From Altererythrobacter sp. CAU 1644 (lineage in GTDB: Bacteria; Pseudomonadota; Alphaproteobacteria; Sphingomonadales; Sphingomonadaceae), in the NCBI RefSeq assembly GCF_029623755.1, contig NZ_CP121106.1, forward strand, positions 755,001 through 819,000: 64,000 bases of DNA. Direction: 5' to 3'. Below the pieces are notes generated by a model, which had not been told where the DNA came from, did not search any database, and saw only the letters and a program-made list of their open reading frames with translations. The position numbers and the translations under genes are program-made. Below are positions 44,888 to 54,048 of this stretch, piece after piece; the first letter of the stretch is position 1; every line of letters starts with the position of its first letter.

Positions 44888-45795
44888 CCCTCACGCCTGC
44901 CTCGATCGACTTCACCGTCGGCTCGCGGCGCTTGCTCGCGGTACCGCGCCGATTGGAAACCGTCTGCTTCTCGCTCGAGGATATTCTCGCTGGTCGATTG
45001 CCCAAGGCTTGCGACCGTCAGGAGGGTGATGGATTTCGTGTTCTGTCGGCGCCGCAGGAAAGGATTGGGGAACTTCTCCGGCACTTTCCCGATCACGTGA
45101 TGGGCGGGCGGCAGGACTATCCCCGTCACTACATCGACATGTCCGGCAGCTACGAAGACTATCTCGGGCAATTCTCGGGCAAGACACGCTCGACGCTGCG
45201 CCGCAAGCAGCGCAAGCTGGCCGATGCGTGCGACGGGGCATGTCGAGTGAGCGCTCACCGGACCGTGGCGGAGGTCGAGGATTTCCTGAAAGCCGCCTTG
45301 CCGCTGTCGGCCATGACCTACCAGGCCCGGCTGCTCGATGCCGGCTTGCCCGATACGCCCCGGGCGCGAGAACGCCTGCTCGAACAAGCGGAGCAGGATC
45401 GCCTGCGCTGCTTCCTCCTCCGCGCCGGTGATACGCCGATCGCTTATCTGGCATTGCCGATCGATGGCCAGACGCTGGTCTATGCCTGGCTCGGCTATCA
45501 GCCGGAGTGGGCGCGGCTCTCACCGGGCACAGTGCTGCAGATGGAGGCGCTCGAGCAACTGTTCGCGGAGGCGCGCTATCGCTGGTTCGACTTCACCGAA
45601 GGCGACGGTGCTCACAAGGCGATGTTCGGGACCGCGAGCGTAGAATGCGCCAGTTTCGTGCTGCTGGAAAAGACGCTCGCCAACCGCGCGCTCTTGGGCG
45701 CACGCGACGGGTTCGACGCGGCGGTTGCGGGGGCGAAGTCAATCGCCGAGCGTAGCGGCGCACTGGCCCGGGTGCGGACATTGCTCCGGGCCTAG
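44884..45795 (+). CDS. GNAT acetyltransferase, FemAB/BioF2-like
   Basis: 303 residues from GTG. The core pattern is DYPRHYIDMSGSYEDYLGQF, SGKTRSTLRRKQRKL, and the later LRCFLLRAGDTPIAYLALPI and RYRWFDFTEGDGAHKAMFGT, typical of the GNAT domain Acetyltransf_6 group used in polysaccharide or cellulose-type assembly. Coupled by GTGA overlap to the deacetylase, so the pair likely acts on the same surface polymer. Confidence 0.75.
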   Translation: MTLTPASIDFTVGSRRLLAVPRRLETVCFSLEDILAGRLPKACDRQEGDGFRVLSAPQERIGELLRHFPDHVMGGRQDYPRHYIDMSGSYEDYLGQFSGKTRSTLRRKQRKLADACDGACRVSAHRTVAEVEDFLKAALPLSAMTYQARLLDAGLPDTPRARERLLEQAEQDRLRCFLLRAGDTPIAYLALPIDGQTLVYAWLGYQPEWARLSPGTVLQMEALEQLFAEARYRWFDFTEGDGAHKAMFGTASVECASFVLLEKTLANRALLGARDGFDAAVAGAKSIAERSGALARVRTLLRA

Positions 45796-45849
45796 TCCCG
45801 CTCGTCAGGCGGCGTTGTGGATGTCTCGCGCTGATGCACGAGAACGAGA

Positions 45850-45877
45850 AAGGCCGCCGGATCGCTCCGACGGCCTT
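45850..45877. terminator. Bidirectional terminator between the GNAT gene and rplA
   Basis: AAGGCCGCCGG (45850-45860) pairs with CCGACGGCCTT (45867-45877) with one C/A mismatch and a 6-nt loop; T-rich on the rplA side (TTTCTCGTT on the minus strand) and ACTTATCTTAT on the other. Confidence 0.7.
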
Positions 45878-45906
45878 ACTTATCTTATGAGTCGATGAAG
45901 CGAGGC

Positions 45907-46599
45907 TTATGCGCCCTCGACTTCACCCAGGTCGACCTTGAGGCCCGGGCCCATCGACGAGGTCACGGTGACTTTGCGGACGTATTTGCCCTTGGCGCCC
46001 GACGGCTTGGCCTTCACGACCGCTTCGGTCAGCGCCTTGAAGTTGGCCTTCAGGTCCTCATCCTTGAACGAGAGCTTGCCGATCCCGCTGTGGATGATGC
46101 CCTGCTTCTCCACGCGGAATTCGACCTGGCCGCCCTTGGCGTCCTTGACGGCCTGTTCCACGTTCGGGGTGACCGTGCCGAGCTTCGGGTTCGGCATCAG
46201 GCCCTTGGGGCCAAGCACCTTACCGAGGCGGCCGACGACGCCCATCATGTCGGGGGTCGCGATAACGCGGTCGTAATCGAGATTGCCGGCCTGCATGTCT
46301 TCCATCAGGTCTTCGGCACCAACCTTGTCGGCACCAGCGGCGAGAGCCTTGTCGGCATTGTCGCCCTTGGCGAACACAGCGACACGGACTTCCTTGCCGG
46401 TACCCGAAGGCAGCGACACCATGCCGCGAACCATCTGGTCCGCGTGACGCGGGTCGACGCCGAGGTTCATCGCGACTTCGACGGTCTCGTCGAACTTCGC
46501 CTTGTGCTCACGCAACGTCGCGATCGCTTCGTCTACGGTGTAGAGCTTTTCGCGGTCCAGCTTGGCCACGACCTGCTGCTTCTTGGTCTGCTTTGCCAT
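45907..46599 (-). CDS. rplA: 50S ribosomal protein L1
   Basis: 230 residues with the L1 pattern: [20 protein letters not shown] followed by [18 protein letters not shown], the 23S rRNA contact region. It binds the L1 stalk near the exit site and in many bacteria represses its own operon by binding the rplK leader. rplJ and rplL do not follow; the next genes downstream are unrelated and convergent. Confidence 0.97.
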   Translation of the reverse strand: MAKQTKKQQVVAKLDREKLYTVDEAIATLREHKAKFDETVEVAMNLGVDPRHADQMVRGMVSLPSGTGKEVRVAVFAKGDNADKALAAGADKVGAEDLMEDMQAGNLDYDRVIATPDMMGVVGRLGKVLGPKGLMPNPKLGTVTPNVEQAVKDAKGGQVEFRVEKQGIIHSGIGKLSFKDEDLKANFKALTEAVVKAKPSGAKGKYVRKVTVTSSMGPGLKVDLGEVEGA

Positions 46600-46603
46600 G
46601 ATC

Positions 46604-47035
46604 TTAGCCCTCCACCACGTCGAGGCCCATCGAACGGGCGGAGCCCTCGATGATGCGGGTCGCCATTTCGATGTTGTTGGCGTTGAGATCCTTCATCTTC
46701 ATCTCGGCGATTTCGGCGAGCGCCGAACGCTTGATGGTTCCGGCCGAAACCTTGCCCGGCTCCTTCGAACCCGACTTCAGCTTGGCGGCCTTCTTGATCA
46801 GGAAGGTCGCCGGCGGAGTCTTGGTGACGAAGGTGAACGAGCGGTCGGCATAAACCGTGATGATGGTCGGAATCGGCATGCCCTTTTCCATGCTGTCGGT
46901 CGCAGCATTAAAGGCCTTGCAGAATTCCATGATGTTGACGCCGCGCTGGCCCAGTGCCGGGCCGATCGGGGGCGACGGATTGGCGATGCCCGCAGGCACC
47001 TGCAGCTTGATATAGCCGTCGATTTTCTTGGCCAT
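46604..47035 (-). CDS. rplK: 50S ribosomal protein L11
   Basis: 143 residues. The N-terminal domain opens [20 protein letters not shown] with [20 protein letters not shown], and the C-terminal RNA-binding domain ends [20 protein letters not shown]. It forms the GTPase-associated centre with 23S rRNA. rplA starts 5 bp after it. A strong ribosome-binding site (AGGAGG) and its own promoter (47159-47186) are upstream; normally this gene follows nusG, which here is 8.8 kb away. Confidence 0.97.
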   Translation of the reverse strand: MAKKIDGYIKLQVPAGIANPSPPIGPALGQRGVNIMEFCKAFNAATDSMEKGMPIPTIITVYADRSFTFVTKTPPATFLIKKAAKLKSGSKEPGKVSAGTIKRSALAEIAEMKMKDLNANNIEMATRIIEGSARSMGLDVVEG

Positions 47036-47158
47036 GAATGGCCTCCTTTCTCACTGTCGCCGCACCTGCTTCCAGTTGCGGCTCATGGTAAGCGGTCAAG
47101 CGGCACACCGGGGTGCACCTCCCGCACGGTTTCCCAATTGGTGGATTGAGAAGGCGCG

Positions 47159-47186
47159 CACATAGCGTTTTCGTAGAGGAATGCAA
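47159..47186 (-). promoter_or_regulatory. Sigma-70-like promoter for rplKA
   Basis: On the minus strand TTGCAT (47186-47181), 16-bp spacer, TATGTG (47164-47159). The resulting leader of about 115 nt could hold the L1 autoregulatory site; a GGTGCAC/GTGTGCC near-palindrome around 47103-47120 is a possible hairpin. Confidence 0.5.
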
Positions 47187-47243
47187 GCGATTCGCCGATC
47201 ATGGTTGGCCCGTCCGAGGCACATCTGTGATAGACTTCGGCGC

Positions 47244-48305
47244 ATGACCGATCGCAACCATCTGCTCGCACGCATGTCGGCATTCCTCGCCGCTCTTGCG
47301 ATATCGGCCCAGGCCGCTCCAGCCGTCGCTCAAAGCGACAAGGATGAACAGGCCCTGCCACCTTCGCAAGTGCGCGAGTTGCCCCCTGCCCACTTCGACG
47401 AGACCTTGGCGATAGGAGGCGAGGAGATCGACGCCCGCAAGGTCAGCAGCCGGATGACGGTCGAAGTCAAGGTCAATGGCGAAGGGCCTTACAAGTTCGT
47501 GGTCGATAGCGGGGCCGACACTTCGGTGGTCGGCGAGAGAATTGCCGCACGACTTGGACTCCCCGATGCCCAGCCGGTCATGCTGCAGACGATGACCGAA
47601 CGAAAGGTGGTCGATCGCGTTGAGGTCGATTCTCTCAAACTAGGGCCCACGACGACCACCGATCTCCTGCTTCCCGTGCTCGATGAACGCAATATCGGCG
47701 CCGAGGGGATGATCGGCCTCGACGCGCTGGTGCGGCAACGGCTTATGCTCGATTTCGACAAGCGAATCATTACCGTCGAAGATGGCTTGGTCCCCGCGAT
47801 CGTCAGGCCGAACGAGATCGTGGTAACGGCGCGATTGAAGCGCGGGCAACTGATCCTGACCGAAGTCCGCGCACTCGGGCAGAAGGTCGAAGCGGTCATC
47901 GATACCGGGACCGAGGTCACTATCGGCAATCTCGCTCTACGGGATAAACTTAGAAGGCGTCACGCCAAGTCTTTCAAGACGATCGAGATCTATGGAGTGA
48001 CAGGGGCAACCGCTACGCTCGATTTTGCAATCGTACCCTTGCTCAAATTGGGACCTGTGACCTTTCAGAATGTTCCGATAGCCTTTGCCGATGTGTCGCC
48101 ATTCGAGTTGTTCGGTCTCGCCGAAAAACCCGCACTCCTGCTTGGAACCGACCTGATGGAGACCTTCCGCCGAGTTTCACTCGATTTTCACGAGCGCAAG
48201 GTCCGTTTCCAGCTTAAGAGATGCAGGGCGCGCGCCACCATGATCCGGACCACCACCCATGTCACGCGGCTGGGTTCGGATACTGACACAGCGTGCGATC
48301 GCTAG
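47244..48305 (+). CDS. Secreted two-lobed retropepsin-like aspartyl protease
   Basis: 353 residues. Signal peptide (SAFLAALAISAQAAPAVAQ), then two retropepsin-like lobes: VVDSGADTSVVGERIA (Asp88) and VIDTGTEVTIGNLALRD (Asp220), each followed by a Gly-Leu-Asp or Gly-Thr-Asp strand (IGLD, LLGTD). Each lobe is about 130 residues, so one chain supplies both active-site aspartates, like pepsin but built from retropepsin-type units. It is paralogous to the gene at the left edge of the window. Substrate unknown; periplasm or outside the cell. The ATG at 47244 gives a full signal peptide. Confidence 0.8.
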   Translation: MTDRNHLLARMSAFLAALAISAQAAPAVAQSDKDEQALPPSQVRELPPAHFDETLAIGGEEIDARKVSSRMTVEVKVNGEGPYKFVVDSGADTSVVGERIAARLGLPDAQPVMLQTMTERKVVDRVEVDSLKLGPTTTTDLLLPVLDERNIGAEGMIGLDALVRQRLMLDFDKRIITVEDGLVPAIVRPNEIVVTARLKRGQLILTEVRALGQKVEAVIDTGTEVTIGNLALRDKLRRRHAKSFKTIEIYGVTGATATLDFAIVPLLKLGPVTFQNVPIAFADVSPFELFGLAEKPALLLGTDLMETFRRVSLDFHERKVRFQLKRCRARATMIRTTTHVTRLGSDTDTACDR

Positions 48306-48333
48306 CAGCCGTGCGAACCTGAATAACCGAGAA

Positions 48334-48357
48334 GCGGGGAGGAACTCGCCTCCCCGC
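48334..48357. terminator. Bidirectional hairpin between retropepsin and TonB receptor genes
   Basis: GCGGGGAGG (48334-48342) and CCTCCCCGC (48349-48357) make a perfect 9-bp stem with a 6-nt loop, between two convergent genes. The T-tract is short on both sides. Confidence 0.6.
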
Positions 48358-48384
48358 CGATTAGATCATGCTCAAACCTGCGAG

Positions 48385-51300
48385 CTAGAACTTCTTGCGC
48401 AACTCCACATGGAAAACGCGGCCGCGCGCTGAATGTAGTTCGCTGAAATAGCCGAACTGCTCATCCGCCAGCGGTGGGTCCTTATCGAACAAGTTGTTGA
48501 TTGCGAAACGCAACCTAGTCCCATCAAGCGGCGTATCGTTATTGATCGAGTAGCTGATCGAGAAATTCGTCGTGAACCAATCGCTCACCCGATAGAAGTT
48601 CCCGTTCGGATCGTCGGTGTCGAGCAGTACGTCGCGCGTGACGCTGGTATCCCAGACCTCGCCGACATACTGGCCGAACAGACCGATATCGACTGGGCCA
48701 CTTTCCCAATTGACCGACCCGCTGACGCGCCACTTTGGACGCCCTTCGATTTCGAGCAATTCACCGAGACCCCCGATGGTCACATCCGGCGGCAAAGCGC
48801 CGGCTGCAATTCCTTCGAGCAGTTCCTGACTGTCCGGCCCTGCAGACTGGATGAAGCTCTTCAGCCTGGCTGCATTGAGCCGCAAACGGAAATCACCGAG
48901 TCCGAAATCCGGGACCGCATAGAACAAGCCGAAATCCCAGCCCTTCGATATACGGCTGTCGAGGTTCAGATAGGGGTCGAGAACGCGGACAATCGTTCCC
49001 GCTGGCGCGAGGCTGGTACCGGCAAAGAGCGCCAACTCGTCCGCGGTGGGATCGTTGCGAATGACGTTCGGGTTGGTACTGCCGTTGAGGCGCCGCAACA
49101 GGTCGAGCGCGATGGCGTTGTCGTCCCCAAAGGTCCCTACGAGGCCGCGTTGTTCGACCCGCCAATAATCCGCCGTCAATGTGAGGCCTGGAAGAAATTC
49201 GGGTTCGAGCACGATGCCGAGGTTGATGCTCTCGCTGTCCTCGGGAACGAGGTTCTCGGTCCCCGAACGGAAGCTGACCGTGCTCTGGCCGGCGCAGGCA
49301 CCGAGATTGGCGATGACATTCTTTTCGACCTGCGCCTGGCAGATAACGAAGTCGTCGCGCGTGTTGACGCGAGTCGTACCCTCGTCATTGACCTGCACCA
49401 GGTTTGGTGCGCGGAAACCTTCGGACCAGGCTCCACGGAAGGTCACCCCAGGGATTGTTGTCCAGGATACGGCGACGCGCGGGACCATCGCGGTCTCGTC
49501 GATGTCCGTGAAGCGCTCGATGCGCCCAGCCAGTTGGACATTCAATTCTTCGACCAGCGGAATATCCATGTCCGGACCAACGAGTGGCACGAAGATTTCG
49601 GCGTGCGCTGAGTAGACTTCCCGGTTGCCGCTCGTATCCGGCGACGGACTTGTGCCGACTACATCGCTGCCGATGAACTCACCTGTGATGCTGTCGGTAA
49701 AGGTGATGGTCCCATCGAGGCGCGGGTCGCGATCATCATAGAAGCTTTCACGCCGCCATTCGACACCAGCCGCGATACCGAGATTGCCGCCAGGAAGTTC
49801 GAACAGGTCGTCACGGCTAACTTTGAAATCGGCAAGCGCAAGACTGGTGCCCCCCTTGCGGAAGACATCGACCCGGATCGAGTCGAGGACCGCCTCGGAG
49901 TTTGGCGTACAATCGCCTTCGCCAGGATCACCGAGGCACCCTCCATTGAAAGGGTTGTAGGCGTCCGGCGTGGTCCGATTGATGGCGTTCTGCGCCAACG
50001 TCATCGAGACGCGGTTGCGAGCAAGGTCGACCAGATCGGCTTCGGAATAGAGAAAGCCGGTATCAAAATCCCACTCTCCAAAGCTGCCCTTCAATCCCGC
50101 CACCAGGCGATAGGTGTCCTTGTCGACTGAAACATCACGGCTGCCGACATCGACGAAACGGTAGCGTTCCAGATCAATATCGGCCCCACCGGCAGCAATT
50201 GTAATCCCCGGAGCAGTCAGACGGTTCGGGCTTCCGATGGGTCCGAATGGATTCCAGTACGCATTGCGAGAGATGCGGAACGGGGTAGCCCCTAGGATCG
50301 CCGAGGCTTCATTATTCCTGCGACTTTCCGAGCGATAGAAACTGCCTTCGAAATAGAATTCCAGGTTGTCAGTCAACTCGTAGCTCAGCAGGGCCAGCGC
50401 GTTGTAGCGATTCTTTTCACTGATCAGCGTACCGTCAAAATTCTGATTGTAGCGCACAGCGGTTGTGGGAGTGGTGCCGTTGCGGGCACAGATTCCATTG
50501 CCGAAGTCCAATCGGCAGCCCGGGAAGGTGCTCGGCTGGAGGTAGAAATCGTCGTCGCCAATCGGCGTACGCGGATTGGTGCTAGAGACACCGATAATGT
50601 CAAATTGCCCGAACGGCCCGAATGTGTTGCGGTTGTTGAATGACGCATCACCTTCGAAATCGGTCCCCTCGACCAGCGGCAGGCGATTCTCATCGGCAGC
50701 GTATTCTCGCTCCTCGGTACCCATGCCATTCTCGTGGAAGTAGCTGCCGTAAACGGTGATGTTGCCGCGCCCACCGCCAAAATTGAACCCGTACCCACCA
50801 CTGAGCGTGTAGCTGTAGAGACCGGTGCCATCGGACATGCGGTAATCGCCCTCGACAAAGCCGCCGGTCATGCCTCCCTTGAGCACGGTGTTGATCACAC
50901 CCGCGACCGCGTCAGCCCCATAGATGGCCGAAGCACCGTCGCGCAGGATCTCGACGCGCCTGATGCTGCCGGGCGCGATTTCGTTGGTGTCGGACGATAC
51001 GACTGGGACTAGCAGTTCTGTCTGGAAGCCGGGATGAAGCGTCATACGCCGCCCATTTATCAAGAGCAGCGTGTTGCCGGTGCCGAGGTCGCGGAGGTTG
51101 ATCGAACCGACGTCGCCGCGTGCGCTGTTTTGCGTCGTCGCATTCTGTTCGTTGAAGGCTACCGTACCTGCTTGCGGGATGGCGCGGAACAGTTCGTCGC
51201 CTGAAGCGGCTCCTGTGTTTTCGATCGCCGTTTCGTCGAGCACTGTAACCGGCAACACATCGTTGATCTGTGCACCCTGGATCTGGGTACCGATCACGAC

Positions 51301-51435
51301 GATCTCTGGGCCCTGATCCGGTGCTTCCTCATTCGACTGGACCGCCGTATCCTGAGCGAAAGCTGTGCCGTGTGCGATCGCGGCGACCGCAGCAGTGGCC
51401 AATAGCGACTTATAGCGAATGGAAACTCGCGACAT
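48385..51435 (-). CDS. TonB-dependent outer-membrane receptor, large
   Basis: 1016 residues. Signal peptide (LLATAAVAAIAHGTAFAQD), TonB box region PEIVVIGTQIQGAQINDVLP, plug domain (SINLRDLGTGNTLLLINGRR, IRRVEILRDGASAIYGADAV) and long barrel ending GRVFHVELRKKF with C-terminal Phe. The plug resembles the group that imports peptides or complex carbohydrates rather than siderophores. No catabolic gene adjoins on the same strand; the CPBP gene is divergent. Base composition in the gene looks somewhat more AT-rich than in the flanking housekeeping genes. Confidence 0.9.
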   Translation of the reverse strand: MSRVSIRYKSLLATAAVAAIAHGTAFAQDTAVQSNEEAPDQGPEIVVIGTQIQGAQINDVLPVTVLDETAIENTGAASGDELFRAIPQAGTVAFNEQNATTQNSARGDVGSINLRDLGTGNTLLLINGRRMTLHPGFQTELLVPVVSSDTNEIAPGSIRRVEILRDGASAIYGADAVAGVINTVLKGGMTGGFVEGDYRMSDGTGLYSYTLSGGYGFNFGGGRGNITVYGSYFHENGMGTEEREYAADENRLPLVEGTDFEGDASFNNRNTFGPFGQFDIIGVSSTNPRTPIGDDDFYLQPSTFPGCRLDFGNGICARNGTTPTTAVRYNQNFDGTLISEKNRYNALALLSYELTDNLEFYFEGSFYRSESRRNNEASAILGATPFRISRNAYWNPFGPIGSPNRLTAPGITIAAGGADIDLERYRFVDVGSRDVSVDKDTYRLVAGLKGSFGEWDFDTGFLYSEADLVDLARNRVSMTLAQNAINRTTPDAYNPFNGGCLGDPGEGDCTPNSEAVLDSIRVDVFRKGGTSLALADFKVSRDDLFELPGGNLGIAAGVEWRRESFYDDRDPRLDGTITFTDSITGEFIGSDVVGTSPSPDTSGNREVYSAHAEIFVPLVGPDMDIPLVEELNVQLAGRIERFTDIDETAMVPRVAVSWTTIPGVTFRGAWSEGFRAPNLVQVNDEGTTRVNTRDDFVICQAQVEKNVIANLGACAGQSTVSFRSGTENLVPEDSESINLGIVLEPEFLPGLTLTADYWRVEQRGLVGTFGDDNAIALDLLRRLNGSTNPNVIRNDPTADELALFAGTSLAPAGTIVRVLDPYLNLDSRISKGWDFGLFYAVPDFGLGDFRLRLNAARLKSFIQSAGPDSQELLEGIAAGALPPDVTIGGLGELLEIEGRPKWRVSGSVNWESGPVDIGLFGQYVGEVWDTSVTRDVLLDTDDPNGNFYRVSDWFTTNFSISYSINNDTPLDGTRLRFAINNLFDKDPPLADEQFGYFSELHSARGRVFHVELRKKF

Positions 51436-51499
51436 TTCATCCCCCCATCAGGCGACCCTTCCTTCGAATATGCTCCCTTTCGCGCAATTCGGGCTATAG

Positions 51500-51522
51500 T
51501 TTCGGTTAGAGGAGTACCGAAA
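51500..51522. promoter_or_regulatory. Inverted repeat over the TonB receptor promoter
   Basis: TTTCGGT (51500-51506) and ACCGAAA (51516-51522) are a perfect 7-bp inverted repeat with a 9-bp spacer. A -10-like TATAGC for the receptor lies at 51498-51493 on the minus strand, so the repeat covers the spacer and -35 zone. The -35 box is poor, as expected if an activator or repressor binds here. Confidence 0.4.
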
Positions 51523-51691
51523 AATTAATACGGACGCCTGCACTTGACATTTCGGGGAATTTGTAGCGCGAGGGAGCCATCGCGCGGGGCCCAGCAACAC
51601 TGCGAAGTTCGTTCTTCCTGAATAACTGTCGGAATATCCGATGCTTAATTTAACGCCGGAATCGCGAAAGCTACCCAGGGGGGATGCGCCA

Positions 51692-52438
51692 ATGACCACG
51701 ACCATCGAGCAGTATCAGATGCAACCCCCTGAACTACAGGGCATGGGTTGGGGCCGCTTCCTTCTGCAGATCCTTAGCGTCGGGATTGTCTATATCGCTG
51801 CCTCGGTGCCGCCAATCGTGATCCTGGGTCAGGGTTCGAATGGTATCCTGGCGTCGGTCGCCACAAGCATGCTTGGGGCGCTGGTAGTTGCGTGGTTCTG
51901 GCTCCGCCGCGACGGAACCTTGACCGAAGCCTGGATCCTCGCGCGCCCGGCAAGCTGGCCCAAGACGCTGCTTATGGCCCTCGGTACCACCATCGCAATC
52001 ATCCTATGGTTCTCGCTTGGCGCCATGCTGGTCGAGGCGCTGGGCTTCAACGCACCCGAAGTACAGATGGTCCTCGACTTCGTGGTCGAGAGCCCGCTGT
52101 CCTTCGTCCTGTGGATCGTGGTCGTCGCCTGGCTCGCTGCAGGTTTGGGCGAGGAGCTGCTGTGGCGCGGATTCCTGTTCGACCGGCTCAACCGGCTGGC
52201 CGGGATTAAGGGTCGGATCTGGCTGGCACTTCTGATCCAGGCGGCAGCCTTCGGCCTCCCGCATATCTACCAGGGCATGGGGGGCGTTCTCATCACCGGA
52301 GTGGTGGGGTTGTTCCTGGGATGGGTGCGGATCAAATCGAGCTGGAGCCTGTTGCCATGCGTCCTGGCCCATGCCGCAGTCGATACGGTAATGATGAGCC
52401 TCGCCTATGCGCAAAAGCTCGAGTGGATCGCGTTCTGA
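51692..52438 (+). CDS. CPBP-family intramembrane metalloprotease (CAAX/Abi type)
   Basis: 248 residues from the ATG at 51692, preceded by AGGGGGG; an earlier in-frame ATG at 51641 adds 17 residues. About seven hydrophobic segments. The CPBP motifs are present: GLGEELLWRG (Glu154, Glu155, Arg159), FGLPHIYQG (His191) and LAHAAVD (His227), the set thought to bind zinc inside the membrane. Members process prenylated or signal-like proteins, or confer bacteriocin self-immunity. It lies within the block that splits nusG from rplK, convergent with the sulfatase-like gene, 2 bp apart. Confidence 0.85.
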   Translation: MTTTIEQYQMQPPELQGMGWGRFLLQILSVGIVYIAASVPPIVILGQGSNGILASVATSMLGALVVAWFWLRRDGTLTEAWILARPASWPKTLLMALGTTIAIILWFSLGAMLVEALGFNAPEVQMVLDFVVESPLSFVLWIVVVAWLAAGLGEELLWRGFLFDRLNRLAGIKGRIWLALLIQAAAFGLPHIYQGMGGVLITGVVGLFLGWVRIKSSWSLLPCVLAHAAVDTVMMSLAYAQKLEWIAF

Positions 52439-52440
52439 CC

Positions 52441-54048
52441 TCAGCGATTCTGCGCCAGCACCGGCTTCTTTTTCTCAGCTTGGCCAACCCCTAGACGGTC
52501 GGAAATGTCCTCGAAATCGTAGAGCTTGCGCTTGTGCTTGAAGACAACGTGCCGCGACTCCGGAAGCTGCTGGGTCGAGCCGAAGTGTTCCTTGAGGATG
52601 GCCGGATAGATCTGCACCGGTGAATCGGGCATGATCTTAGGTGCCTTTCCATCCGGGGAGCGTACCGCCATGAGGATCGCAAATTTCTCGTGCATCTGTT
52701 CCGGGGTGAGATCGGCCCATGGTACTCGCACCGGGTCGGTTCCGAGGCCATGCTCATTGCCGACATAGGGCTCGGGCCATGGCCCCTCATCGCTGTGAAT
52801 GACGATGATCGCCGGGCGTGGCCCCGCCAGGATTGCATCGACAAGCTTGATCACGCGGTCATTAACGAAACGCACCTGGTCGACGTAATTGTCACGCCGC
52901 GAAGTCTTTACGGCCGTCCTCAGCGATTTGCAGCTGCCGTCCGCGTTAAGAACGAAGGGCGGATGTGGAATCAGGAAATGCCCCAGCACGAGCTTGCGAT
53001 CGTCCTCGCTCGCCAGCTTCATCAAGGCATCGAACTTCTCGTCTGATCTCAGGCATTGGTCCTCGCGGTCATCGAGAATGTGCAGCGACAGCCTTTTCTT
53101 CCAGAAGCCCAGGGCCGAATCCCGGATGAGCAGGCGCGTGAGTTGAGGTCTCGAGCGGATCTGGATGGATTCGCTGGCGATGTTGCTGAACCGAGTGGGT
53201 TCCCACCAGCTGCCGGCCCAGACGGTGCGGTAATCCATGCGGTCGAATTGCCTGAGCGCTTCGCTGTCGCGCATCGCCCGATAGATCGGCACCCAGTCGC
53301 GCTGCCCGCTTTTCATGGCTGGCGCCATCGGATCAAGCATGCTGCCATTCATGGTCGAAGCGACCGAGTGGCCAGTTCGCTGGTAATTCGCGAACGCATC
53401 CTGGCTCACGACGAAGCCGCGCTGGCGAAGTGCATCGGAAAAGTCGGAATTATCGTATCCGTAACGTGCCAAGAGTGTCGAATCCGCTGCGTAGCGGTCG
53501 AAAATCAGATGCCACACGTCAGGCGAATTCGATGCGGCCGATCCTTCCATCGGAGGCAAGGTGGAAACTGCGGCGGAGCGGCGTTGCTCGAGCTTGATAT
53601 TGTCCTGCACCAACGGCGCAACGTTCCACACCAGCAAGATCAGGCAGATCAGATTGAGCCGGCTGGCGATCGCCGCGAACTTGTCATCCGCCTTGGGAAG
53701 CGCCCGCCAGAACAGGTAAAGCAGCCCGACTGCCGCCAGGTGCATCCCGCCCATCACGATCGCGGATGCTCCGGTGATCTTAACGATTGCCGGTACATAG
53801 AAGACGTAGAGGGCAACCAGCCCGGACGCGATTCCGGCCTTTGCCCACGACCCGGTCGCGGCACGCAGAATCGCGGTTACCAACGCGGCGCCGATGATCG
53901 CACCGATCAGCGTCGGCCACGCACTCTCGAAGCCCAGGCGCAGGATATTCTTGGCCCACGTCGCCAACACCACGTTGATCGTGATGATGGCTCCCGCGAC
54001 TGGCCAGACGCTGATGCGCTCAAACAGATTGCGGCTGGTGCTAGTCAC
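52441..54048 (-). CDS. Membrane-anchored sulfatase-like protein
   Basis: 535 residues. About four to five N-terminal transmembrane helices (to about residue 165) and a C-terminal domain of alkaline-phosphatase/sulfatase type: DVWHLIFDRYAADSTLLARY with the metal-binding Asp, GHSVASTMN, LGHFLIPHPPFVLNADG and IIVIHSDEGPWPEPYVGNEH. The Cys/Ser-x-Pro-x-Arg sulfatase signature is not visible, so a phosphotransferase action on envelope lipids or glycans (as with phosphoglycerol transferases) is more likely. It overlaps the methyltransferase gene by 8 bp, third gene of a three-gene operon. Confidence 0.7.
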   Translation of the reverse strand: MTSTSRNLFERISVWPVAGAIITINVVLATWAKNILRLGFESAWPTLIGAIIGAALVTAILRAATGSWAKAGIASGLVALYVFYVPAIVKITGASAIVMGGMHLAAVGLLYLFWRALPKADDKFAAIASRLNLICLILLVWNVAPLVQDNIKLEQRRSAAVSTLPPMEGSAASNSPDVWHLIFDRYAADSTLLARYGYDNSDFSDALRQRGFVVSQDAFANYQRTGHSVASTMNGSMLDPMAPAMKSGQRDWVPIYRAMRDSEALRQFDRMDYRTVWAGSWWEPTRFSNIASESIQIRSRPQLTRLLIRDSALGFWKKRLSLHILDDREDQCLRSDEKFDALMKLASEDDRKLVLGHFLIPHPPFVLNADGSCKSLRTAVKTSRRDNYVDQVRFVNDRVIKLVDAILAGPRPAIIVIHSDEGPWPEPYVGNEHGLGTDPVRVPWADLTPEQMHEKFAILMAVRSPDGKAPKIMPDSPVQIYPAILKEHFGSTQQLPESRHVVFKHKRKLYDFEDISDRLGVGQAEKKKPVLAQNR

